Source: Sulfurimonas sp. (GTDB lineage: Bacteria > Campylobacterota > Campylobacteria > Campylobacterales > Sulfurimonadaceae). From it: a DNA stretch of 15,083 bases. The stretch spans positions 1-15,083 of the forward strand of contig JAMORZ010000045.1 in NCBI GenBank assembly GCA_027063295.1. The letters are read 5' to 3'. Below are positions 7,158 through 14,324 of the stretch, in pieces. Both the position numbers and the translations under genes were made by a program. The notes below the pieces were generated by a model. The model ran no database searches. It was not told the origin of the DNA and saw nothing but the letters and a program-made list of their open reading frames with translations. Positions within the stretch are counted from its first letter, which is position 1, and each line of letters opens with the position of its first letter.

Positions 7158-8105
7158 CTTCACAAGTCTTGCTAACTTTGCCTGAATTTTCAACCAAAGT
7201 TTATGTTCCATAAATGGAAAACCAGCAAAAGTTTTACCACTCTCTTTAATCGTTTTTGTTACACCACAACGTGCTGCAAAAGTATTAAATGGTGCAACAC
7301 TTAAGTGCCCTGCTATACCTGATTGGGCACCAAAGACATTGTTTCTGCCGATGATAGATGATCCTGCCATACCACTTTGTGCAGCAAAGACACTTCCCTC
7401 ACCTATCTCACAGTTGTGTGCTACTTGTATGAGGTTGTCTAAACGTGCACCTTTTTTGATGATGGTAGAGCCAAATACAGCACGATCTATCGATACATTT
7501 GAGCCTATCTCTACATCATCTTCTATCACTGCATTTCCTATGTGGTAGATTTTTTTATGCTCACCTAGTCTGTTTGAAGCAAATCCAAAACCATCTGCTC
7601 CCACAACTGTCCCAGCATGGATAATGCAATCATTTCCTATCTTGCAATCACGATACACAACTACATTTGGGTAAATGATAGAATTATCACCAACAACAGC
7701 ACCAGAACCTATGTAAGCACCAGCCATAATGTGTGAGTTTTTCCCCACTTTTGCACCAGGAGCAAGATGGGCTTTAGGAGATACTACACTCCCCTCACCC
7801 ACAACAACTTCACAAGATTCATCATCTTCTATAGCTGGAGCAAACTTTTGTGAAACCACTGCCATCTGCCAATAAGGCTCATCAACAACCAAAGCAACAC
7901 ACCCACTTGGAACTTGTTGTGCAACATCTTCGCTACAGATGATAGCTGCTGCGTTTGAAGATGCAACATCTTTGATGTATTTTGCATTTGCCACAAAAGA
8001 GAGTTCAGAGTTTGAAGCATCTTTGAGTGTGTTAAGAGAAGTTATCTCAACATCAGCACCATCAAACGCAGCACCGATAAGAGTTGCTATATCACTAAGC
8101 TTCAT
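7155..8105 (-). CDS. lpxD: UDP-3-O-acylglucosamine N-acyltransferase LpxD
   Basis: LpxD adds the second (R)-3-hydroxyacyl chain, from acyl carrier protein, to UDP-3-O-acylglucosamine, the third step of lipid A synthesis. The 316-residue protein has the expected layout: an N-terminal uridine-binding domain (about 1-100), a left-handed beta-helix of hexapeptide repeats (about 101-280, for example VVGEGSVVSPKAHLAPGAKV), and a C-terminal helical tail. The catalytic histidine is His230 in NLIQVAHNCEIG, and the GADGFGF motif is at 169-175. Only 4 bp separate it from ilvN, so it is the last gene of the ilvB-ilvN-lpxD operon, an order known in Campylobacter. The Shine-Dalgarno sequence is weak (GAGAG), so translation may depend on ilvN. 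It ends at a hairpin shared with the aminotransferase gene. Confidence 0.96.
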   Translation of the reverse strand: MKLSDIATLIGAAFDGADVEITSLNTLKDASNSELSFVANAKYIKDVASSNAAAIICSEDVAQQVPSGCVALVVDEPYWQMAVVSQKFAPAIEDDESCEVVVGEGSVVSPKAHLAPGAKVGKNSHIMAGAYIGSGAVVGDNSIIYPNVVVYRDCKIGNDCIIHAGTVVGADGFGFASNRLGEHKKIYHIGNAVIEDDVEIGSNVSIDRAVFGSTIIKKGARLDNLIQVAHNCEIGEGSVFAAQSGMAGSSIIGRNNVFGAQSGIAGHLSVAPFNTFAARCGVTKTIKESGKTFAGFPFMEHKLWLKIQAKLARLVK

Positions 8106-8109
8106 AGAT

Positions 8110-8586
8110 TTATCTCTCGAGTGCTACAGCACCACTTCTTACAATCTCTTTTGGGTTATAACGGCGAATCGCTGAGAGAAAATTCTCAACCCTTTTTGAT
8201 TCATCTGCAACCATAGCGATCACAACATTTTCACCAACATTGACTATCTTACCGTTGTAAGCTTGGCAAAGAGTGTCGATATCACTGATATTTTCAGTGA
8301 TTGGAAACTTCACAAGTGCCATCTCTTTTTCTACGATATCACAATGCTCATACACACGAAGAACTGGGATCAGTTTGTGTAGCTGCTTTGTGATCTGCTC
8401 AATCACACGAACACTACCAGATGTAACGATAGTAAGGCGTGAATAGTCACTATCTGGGATAGGTGCAACAGTTAAAGATGTGATGTTGTACCCACGACCA
8501 GAAAAAAGATCAGTAATACGTGAGAGTGCACTCGCCTCATTACGAACAATAACAGAGATTACTCTTCTTTCACTATTATCAGCCAT
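8110..8586 (-). CDS. ilvN: Acetolactate synthase small (regulatory) subunit
   Basis: This 158-residue subunit activates the catalytic subunit and gives valine feedback control. The N-terminal ACT domain (about 8-81) starts with VISVIVRNEASALSRI and continues with FSGRGYNITSLTV. A C-terminal regulatory domain (about 84-157) follows and ends in SGAVAL. Length is typical of the ilvH/ilvN type (about 160). Its ATG shares one base with the stop of ilvB (TAATG), and GGGGAG 6 nt upstream lies in the last ilvB codons, so the two subunits are probably made in coupled amounts. It is called ilvH in some annotations. Confidence 0.96.
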   Translation of the reverse strand: MADNSERRVISVIVRNEASALSRITDLFSGRGYNITSLTVAPIPDSDYSRLTIVTSGSVRVIEQITKQLHKLIPVLRVYEHCDIVEKEMALVKFPITENISDIDTLCQAYNGKIVNVGENVVIAMVADESKRVENFLSAIRRYNPKEIVRSGAVALER

Positions 8587-10283
8587 TATTTACTCCCCTT
8601 TTTCTCTAGTAACATCATATTGAATAAGCTTCCACCTGCTGGAACCATAGGCATAACATTCTCCATTCTATGAACAATCACTTCTATAAACGCAACAACA
8701 TTTTTCTCAACTGCATCTTTAAGTGCTGCATCAAACTCCTCTTTTGTGCTTACTCTGTACCCTATTCCACCAAAAGCTTCTGAGAGTTTTACAAAGTCAG
8801 GCTGTACTGAAAGATCAGTCTCAGAGTGGCGCTTATCGTAAAAGAGTGTTTGCCACTGACGAACCATACCAAGATAGTTATTGTTTAAGATGATGTTGAT
8901 AACAGGAATCTTTTTCTCCACTGCTGTCATAAGCTCTTGCACATTCATAAGGATAGAGCCATCACCTGTAAAGTTAACACTTACCTTCTCTGGCATTGCC
9001 GCTTTTACACCAAGTGCAGCTGGAAAACCAAAGCCCATCGTTCCAAGTCCACCAGAACTCATAAACTGACGCGGTCTGCTAAATGGGTAAAACTGTGCTG
9101 TCCACATCTGGTGTTGCCCAACATCTGTCGAGATATTTGCATCATCACCAAGAAGCTCACCAACACGCTCAATAACCCACTGAGGCTTGATACGCTCAGC
9201 ATCTTCATGGTATGTAAGTGGGTGAAGCTCTGCGAAGTTCTCTATTGTCTCTCTCCAAGACTCATAGTTTGCACTATCTACAACACTAACTTGTTCTAGC
9301 ATATCATTTACTACATTTTTGACATCACCAACGATTGGAAAATCTGCATTTACAAGCTTAGAGATAGATGCAGGATCAATATCTACATGGATAACAGCTG
9401 CGTTTTTAGCAAACTCACTAAGCTTTCCTGTAACACGATCATCAAATCTAGCCCCAAGAGCGATCACAAGATCTGTCTCACTCATCGCCATATTTGCCGC
9501 ATAGCTTCCGTGCATACCAAGCATACCAACAAGGAGCTTGTCATCATGAGAGAGTGTACCACGAGCCATGAAAGTCTCAACAGCAGGAATACCAGTTTTT
9601 GCTACAAGTTCACGAACCTCATAAGCTGCGTTTGCATTGATGATACCACCACCAAGGTAAAAGAGTGGACGTTTTGCACTTGCTATTGCTTCCATCGCTT
9701 TTTTGATCTGGCGAGGGTTCCCTTTTGTGTGTGGCTTATAAGTCTCAAGATCAAGCTCTATATCGTAGTTAAACTCAGCGATCTGTGCTGTTACATCTTT
9801 TGGGATATCTACATGCACAGGACCTGGGCGACCAGAACGAGCAATATAAAATGCCTCTTTTAAGATACGTGGAAGATCAGCTGCATCTGTTACAAGGTAA
9901 TTGTGCTTTGTACAACTTCTTGAGATACCAACAGCATCGATCTCTTGAAACGCATCTGTTCCAATAAGGCTCATCGGTACCTGACCGGAGATAACCACAA
10001 GTGGGATCGAGTCCATATAAGCATCTGCCATCCCCGTTACTGCGTTTGTAAAACCAGGACCAGATGTGATCATAGCTACACCAACTTTTCCACTCGCTTT
10101 TGCATAACCCTCAGCAGCATGGACAGAAGCTTGCTCATGACGATTGAGTATGTGTTGAAATCCGTTTTGTTTGTATATCTCATCATAGACATTCATTATT
10201 GCTCCACCAGGGTAGCCAAATACTGTGTCTACGCCTTCAGCAATAAGTGCTTCAATGACCATCTGTGCACCACTAATCTGCAT
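8586..10283 (-). CDS. ilvB: Acetolactate synthase (acetohydroxyacid synthase) large catalytic subunit
   Basis: The ThDP-dependent enzyme joins pyruvate with pyruvate (valine and leucine) or with 2-oxobutanoate (isoleucine). The 565 residues contain the three usual domains: a pyrimidine-binding domain with catalytic Glu50 (RHEQA) and the ITSGPGFTN loop (72-80); a central FAD-type domain with RPGPVHVDIPKDV (152-164) and GARFDDRVTG (277-286); and a PP domain with the ThDP-Mg motif from GDGS (440-443) to NN (468-469). The C-terminal region keeps MVPAGGSL. The start is secure: GAGGAG (10291-10296 read on the minus strand) lies 7 nt before the ATG. It heads the ilvB-ilvN-lpxD operon and has its own upstream promoter region. 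ilvI is an alternative name. No leader peptide or attenuator was found in the roughly 100-bp upstream gap. Confidence 0.97.
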   Translation of the reverse strand: MQISGAQMVIEALIAEGVDTVFGYPGGAIMNVYDEIYKQNGFQHILNRHEQASVHAAEGYAKASGKVGVAMITSGPGFTNAVTGMADAYMDSIPLVVISGQVPMSLIGTDAFQEIDAVGISRSCTKHNYLVTDAADLPRILKEAFYIARSGRPGPVHVDIPKDVTAQIAEFNYDIELDLETYKPHTKGNPRQIKKAMEAIASAKRPLFYLGGGIINANAAYEVRELVAKTGIPAVETFMARGTLSHDDKLLVGMLGMHGSYAANMAMSETDLVIALGARFDDRVTGKLSEFAKNAAVIHVDIDPASISKLVNADFPIVGDVKNVVNDMLEQVSVVDSANYESWRETIENFAELHPLTYHEDAERIKPQWVIERVGELLGDDANISTDVGQHQMWTAQFYPFSRPRQFMSSGGLGTMGFGFPAALGVKAAMPEKVSVNFTGDGSILMNVQELMTAVEKKIPVINIILNNNYLGMVRQWQTLFYDKRHSETDLSVQPDFVKLSEAFGGIGYRVSTKEEFDAALKDAVEKNVVAFIEVIVHRMENVMPMVPAGGSLFNMMLLEKKGSK

Positions 10284-10324
10284 GCAAAGTCTCCTCTAGT
10301 ATTATAAAAATTTAAAATGTGATG

Positions 10325-10330
10325 ATTATA
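10325..10330 (-). promoter_or_regulatory. Putative -10 box for the ilvB-ilvN-lpxD operon
   Basis: TATAAT on the minus strand in the context TTCAGTATAATC, 41 nt from the ilvB ATG. A second TATAAT at 10301-10306 sits almost on the Shine-Dalgarno sequence and would leave a leader too short to include it well, so the upstream box is preferred. Confidence 0.55.
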
Positions 10331-10367
10331 CTGAATTATTGCTATATTTGAGGTTAAAGCAAGAGGT

Positions 10368-10379
10368 AGTTGTACAACT
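10368..10379. promoter_or_regulatory. 12-bp perfect palindrome upstream of ilvB (possible operator)
   Basis: AGTTGTACAACT reads the same on both strands. It lies between the stop of the propeller protein gene and the ilvB promoter, with its nearest edge 37 bp upstream of the preferred -10 box. No T tract follows it, so it is not an intrinsic terminator. An operator role is inference only. Confidence 0.3.
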
Positions 10380-10384
10380 CAAAC

Positions 10385-12511
10385 CTAATCTAAGATTGAG
10401 TTGACTATCATAGCGGGTCTCCAGTGGGAGATTGTACCATGATGAAGTTTTTCCAAATTGAGTTTACTCTCTGGGTAGTACTTCTTAAAAATCCTAAAAA
10501 AGTTCAAGATTTGCTCTTGTTCTCCAAAATAGATCAGATAATTTTTGATCCCCTTCTCTATAACAGACTGCTTCTCTTTTGATTTGATAGCATTTTCCAA
10601 CTGTGTAATGTAACATAGACTAAAGAGATTTGCTATTGGCATGATTTTTGATTCTATCTTCATAAAAGGTTCAAGAACTTTTTTCATCCCCATTACATCC
10701 CCACGTAAAGCATATCTTCTTGCAGATTGTTCTGCTTCTTCCCACATTCTGATATATTTTACTGACTCATCCATCTCTTGGAACGATTCATATTGCATCA
10801 TAAGATTGTAGATAAGTTCCAAATTCTCATCACGAAGAGCATTAAGGTATGTTTGTTTGTTTTCAAGTTCACGCATAAGCTCATTTACTTCATCTTCAAA
10901 ATCGATAAAATTAGACAAGACTCGAAGTATCTTTGTCGCTGCATGGATCTCTCCACTATTGAGAAGTTTTGAAGCTTTAATATAGAGCGAATCTGCATAT
11001 TGCATAATAGAATCATATTCTGGAAACTCTTTTAAAAATGGATGCTGCTTAATCAATTCAAATACAACTTTAAAGTTTTTGTTTGCAATCGCATTTTTAA
11101 AACGCTTGTATATCTCCCCTTTTGTAAAAAGCTCTTGGATCAGTTTTGTTTTGTCACTTACACCTCTGTATGGTGCTAAAAGCTCACGAGCTCTTTCCAA
11201 ACCTTTTGGCTCTAGTGCACTCTTTTGTGCTGCAGAAAATACTTTCTTCCACTTTTTTTCTAAAGAACGGTAGATGGCAGAATCTTTATATATTGGATGA
11301 ACATTTACTAAAGAGTATGCAAGCGAGTATTTACCCTGCCTTGCCAAAGTTTCAAACTTCTCAAAATCTTTATACTCGGCCATCACTTTTTGTATAATCG
11401 TATTTTTAGCAGGTATCCCTTTAAACTCCTGTAAAATCAACTCAGCAGTTTTTTTATCACCTTTTTGTAGATAAAGCTTTGCTTTTTCTAAAGCATTGTC
11501 CCAGTAGTTGGCCACTTTATCAAAAATATCGGTATAAGCAAGAAAAGGGTTTTGGAGTGCCATCTTGTTAATCGCATCAAACTCTTTTTGCTTATAAAGT
11601 TCACGAAGTCTATCTTCTCCCTCTAAAACATTATAGAAAAGAAGCTCTCCATCTTCTGTCCCAACGATGAGAAAATGGTTGTCTGCATCGTATTCAAGTG
11701 CAGTGATCGTAGAACTTATCTTAACAAAATTACGAGCAAGCTGTTTGTATGTATCAAGATCATAAAGAATCACATACCCAAGTTTTGTACCAACAAATAA
11801 AAACTTATCATCAGCAGTGGTTGTTATCTGCGTGATCTCATCATGTGCACCTTGTAAACGCTCCAAAACACGCGAATTATAAACATCCCATATAATAATC
11901 GAAGAGTTCTTATCTGCAGAGATAAGACGATTATCTTTGATAAAACGCAACTTCATAATAGGAGCAGCATGAGCTTTAAGTTTATCTTTTGGTGTCATTG
12001 TTACAAGATTGTACAAAGAGATTTTTCTATCATACCCTGCTGTTGCGATCCAGTTTGCATTTTTTGAAAATGCTATATCATTGATAGTATCTGCATGGTG
12101 TGGAAGTGTAAAAACAAGCTTTCCTGTTTTCATATCGATAGCAAATGTTTTACCATCCTCTCCACATGAAAACATATAACGACTTCTTGGATCGATTCCA
12201 ACACATGAGACTTCACCCTGATGTCTTGTTACTTTTGCAACTGTCTTTTTTGTACGAACATTATATAAACGAGATTCTCTTGCATCTGCACTTATTGCAC
12301 AAAAATACTCTTTATCTTCACTAAAAGCAACAACAGAGGTTTTATAACTCTCATGACGGATTTTTGCTTTAAATCCCGAAAGAAGGGTAAGATTGTTTTT
12401 ATCAAAATATCTAATAGTTGTTTCAGAATCAACAACCAGCAATGAATCTTGTTTCATAATTTTTGTCAATATAACTGGTTGAACTATATTTTTTTCTCTT
12501 ACAACTTCCAT
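10385..12511 (-). CDS. Large WD40-like beta-propeller protein with four ~84-residue helical repeats, function unknown
   Basis: A 708-residue protein of no function I recognise. Residues about 12-297 divide into seven blades of roughly 40 residues with WD40 features (for example HADTINDIAFSKNANWIATA at 139-158 and NSSIIIWDVYNSRVLERL at 202-219), enough for one complete seven-blade propeller. Residues about 310-645 are helical and consist of four tandem repeats starting near 310, 394, 479 and 563, with a possible partial fifth near 648. There is no signal peptide or membrane helix, so it should be cytoplasmic and act as a binding scaffold. The ATG at 12511 is 3 nt after the ilvA stop, with AGAGG 7 nt upstream, so it is cotranscribed with ilvA. 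ilvB follows about 100 bp downstream under its own probable promoter. Any link with isoleucine synthesis is unproven. Confidence 0.8.
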   Translation of the reverse strand: MEVVREKNIVQPVILTKIMKQDSLLVVDSETTIRYFDKNNLTLLSGFKAKIRHESYKTSVVAFSEDKEYFCAISADARESRLYNVRTKKTVAKVTRHQGEVSCVGIDPRSRYMFSCGEDGKTFAIDMKTGKLVFTLPHHADTINDIAFSKNANWIATAGYDRKISLYNLVTMTPKDKLKAHAAPIMKLRFIKDNRLISADKNSSIIIWDVYNSRVLERLQGAHDEITQITTTADDKFLFVGTKLGYVILYDLDTYKQLARNFVKISSTITALEYDADNHFLIVGTEDGELLFYNVLEGEDRLRELYKQKEFDAINKMALQNPFLAYTDIFDKVANYWDNALEKAKLYLQKGDKKTAELILQEFKGIPAKNTIIQKVMAEYKDFEKFETLARQGKYSLAYSLVNVHPIYKDSAIYRSLEKKWKKVFSAAQKSALEPKGLERARELLAPYRGVSDKTKLIQELFTKGEIYKRFKNAIANKNFKVVFELIKQHPFLKEFPEYDSIMQYADSLYIKASKLLNSGEIHAATKILRVLSNFIDFEDEVNELMRELENKQTYLNALRDENLELIYNLMMQYESFQEMDESVKYIRMWEEAEQSARRYALRGDVMGMKKVLEPFMKIESKIMPIANLFSLCYITQLENAIKSKEKQSVIEKGIKNYLIYFGEQEQILNFFRIFKKYYPESKLNLEKLHHGTISHWRPAMIVNSILD

Positions 12512-12514
12512 AAT

Positions 12515-13717
12515 CTAACCTCTTAGGTACCCTTCTTTTTTTAATGCTGCTCTTATATCGGCCTGATGAGCTTCACCTTTAGTCTCCATATGCACAGTTA
12601 CATTTGCATCACCATAATCAAGTGATATTGATGTCCTGTCATAAGCTATGTGAACTATATTTGCATTGAGTTCTTGGAGTATCTGAGTAAAACGCATCAA
12701 TGAGCCTGGTTTGTCTACAAGTGTCACTGTCACTTTCATCTTTCTTCCAGACTTTAAAAGCCCTTTTTCGATGATAACAGAGAGTAGTGTTACATCCATG
12801 TTGCCACCACTAAGAACTATAGCGATCTTTTTACCCCGTAAGTGTTCAAGCTTACCATGAAGCAGTGCTGCAACACCAACACTTCCAGCACCCTCAACTA
12901 CAAGCTTTTGCTTCTCAAGCAAAAACAAAATCGCACTTGCAATCTCCTCATCATCAACAGTAATGATCTCATCAACACACTCGAGTGCTAAAGAGAGTGT
13001 CACTTCAGAGGTATCTCTCACTGCAATCCCATCTGCAATGGTTCTTACACTTGTAGTATCGAGTGCTCTGCCCTCTTCATAAGAGTTTTTAAACGCAGGA
13101 GCACCTTGAGCTGAGATACCTATCACCTGTACTTTTGGATTGAGAGACTTAATGGCACTTGCCATACCAGCAATAAGCCCACCACCACCAACAGGAACAA
13201 CAACAGCATCTAAATCTTCACACTTTTGTAGTATCTCTATAGCAACTGTACCCTGCCCTGCGATCACCTCTTCATCTTCAAAAGGGTGTACAAAGGTCAT
13301 GGAGTTTTGCTCACCATACTCTTTTGCATAAGCATAAGCTTCATCGTAGTTTGATCCAGCCAAGATCACTTCAGCACCATAGTGCTTTACACCATTTACC
13401 TTTGTGAGTGGTGTTGACTCTGGCATCACAATCACAGCACGAGTATCGAACTTACTTGCAGAGAGTGCCACACCCTGTGCATGATTTCCAGCACTTGCAG
13501 CAACTACACCACAAGCTCTTTGCTTATCTGAGAGCGAAGCCACCTTGTTATAAGCCCCACGAATCTTAAATGCACCGGTGATTTGGAGATTTTCTTTTTT
13601 GAGATACACATCAGCACCTGAGAGTTCACTCAAGTATGGTGCAAACGAAAAAGGTGTATCTACTACAACACCCTCTATACGTTTTTGTGCTTCATATATT
13701 TTTTGAATATCTAACAA
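12515..13717 (-). CDS. ilvA: Threonine ammonia-lyase (threonine dehydratase) with one C-terminal ACT domain
   Basis: The PLP enzyme deaminates threonine to 2-oxobutanoate, the first committed step of isoleucine synthesis. The 400 residues show the fold-type II core: ENLQITGAFKIRGA (42-55, Schiff-base Lys51), SAGNHAQG (75-82), the phosphate-binding GGGGL (177-181) and SGGN (303-306). A single ACT domain (about 327-398) starts with KVTVTLVDKPGSL. This is the roughly 400-residue single-ACT form, shorter than the E. coli biosynthetic enzyme of about 510 residues with two ACT-like modules. The start is a TTG at 13717; no ATG lies near the N-terminus and the sequence MLDIQKIYEAQKRIEG fits the family start. 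The ribosome site is weak (AGG, 7-8 nt upstream). It lies 7 nt after the CoA-binding gene and 3 nt before the propeller gene, all in one probable operon. Confidence 0.95.
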   Translation of the reverse strand: MLDIQKIYEAQKRIEGVVVDTPFSFAPYLSELSGADVYLKKENLQITGAFKIRGAYNKVASLSDKQRACGVVAASAGNHAQGVALSASKFDTRAVIVMPESTPLTKVNGVKHYGAEVILAGSNYDEAYAYAKEYGEQNSMTFVHPFEDEEVIAGQGTVAIEILQKCEDLDAVVVPVGGGGLIAGMASAIKSLNPKVQVIGISAQGAPAFKNSYEEGRALDTTSVRTIADGIAVRDTSEVTLSLALECVDEIITVDDEEIASAILFLLEKQKLVVEGAGSVGVAALLHGKLEHLRGKKIAIVLSGGNMDVTLLSVIIEKGLLKSGRKMKVTVTLVDKPGSLMRFTQILQELNANIVHIAYDRTSISLDYGDANVTVHMETKGEAHQADIRAALKKEGYLRG

Positions 13718-13724
13718 AACAGAC

Positions 13725-14153
13725 CTAACACACTTGTTTGTGATCTACCATAGCACACTGGTTTTGTACCACTTTAAGTCCTGCGTCTTTTGCTTTTTGA
13801 GCTGCTGCATTGTTTACTATACCCTGCTGAGCCCAAAACACCTTCACATCACCACGCTCAATCGCAGCATCTGCTATCATCTCTAGTGCATCTGGTTTTC
13901 TAAAGATATCGATCATATCTACCTCAAAAGGGATCTCTTTGAGACTTCTATAAACTTTCTCTCCTAAGATACTATCCTCTTTAGGATACACTGGAACTAT
14001 CTTATAACCTTGCTCTTGTAGGTACTTTGCCACACGGTGCGAAGCCTTACTCTCATCTGGTGAGAGTCCTAAAACAGCAATAGTTTTAACACTCTGAAAT
14101 ATCTCTTTTACTTCTTCTAGATTGGAGTTTACCGTAGGGAATTCACATTCCAT
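13725..14153 (-). CDS. CoA-binding domain protein (YccU-like Rossmann fold)
   Basis: A 142-residue single-domain protein of the CoA-binding family 2 type. It shows the Rossmann-like opening IAVLGLSPDESKASHRVA (25-42), then VPVYPKEDSILGEKVYRSL (53-71), the central VDMIDIFRKPD (78-88), and the family signature WAQQGIVN (107-114) with the closing QNQCAMVDH (130-138). Relatives bind CoA or a similar nucleotide; the cellular role is not known. The frame stays open to 14216, but the ATG at 14153 is chosen because AAAGG stands 7 nt before it and the upstream extension is unlike the family. The first gene of the probable operon with ilvA and the propeller protein; a TATAAT box lies at 14194-14199. 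Confidence 0.88.
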   Translation of the reverse strand: MECEFPTVNSNLEEVKEIFQSVKTIAVLGLSPDESKASHRVAKYLQEQGYKIVPVYPKEDSILGEKVYRSLKEIPFEVDMIDIFRKPDALEMIADAAIERGDVKVFWAQQGIVNNAAAQKAKDAGLKVVQNQCAMVDHKQVC

Positions 14154-14193
14154 AATAAAACCTTTGTATAAATATATATGTACTTTACCTGAG

Positions 14194-14199
14194 ATTATA
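14194..14199 (-). promoter_or_regulatory. Putative -10 box for the CoA-binding gene, ilvA and propeller gene
   Basis: TATAAT on the minus strand in the context CGATATAATCTC, 40 nt upstream of the chosen ATG. It lies inside the longer open frame, which supports the shorter start: a transcript from here could not encode the longer form. Confidence 0.5.
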
Positions 14200-14324
14200 T
14201 CGAAAAAATAATACAAGAAAGCTCAAAGAAATAGAGAAAGCAAATGTGATATAAAGTAACATATAAAAATAGAAACAATACAACACAAAATAAACTCAAC
14301 TTTCGCACTATAATGCCCCTAAAA
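14200..14324. other. AT-rich intergenic region between the CoA-binding gene and the insertion sequence
   Basis: No coding sequence, RNA gene or strong hairpin is seen. The stretch is A-rich on the plus strand. Its only clear signal is the TATAAT box at 14309-14314, described separately. Confidence 0.5.
14309..14314 (+). promoter_or_regulatory. TATAAT box pointing into the insertion sequence
   Basis: TATAAT in the context TTCGCACTATAATGCCCC. It lies about 15 bp outside the proposed left end of the IS and 81 nt upstream of the transposase ATG. It may be a resident chromosomal promoter whose original gene is now separated from it, or it may serve the transposase. Confidence 0.4.

Noticed and set aside
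8937..10307. Several plus-strand open frames of 60-158 codons opposite ilvB
   Set aside because: They overlap a clearly conserved acetolactate synthase gene on the other strand, have no recognisable domains, and are expected shadow frames.
14154..14216. Longer N-terminus for the CoA-binding protein (start at 14216)
   Set aside because: The added 21 residues do not look like the family, a TATAAT box lies within them, and the ATG at 14153 has a well-placed ribosome site.
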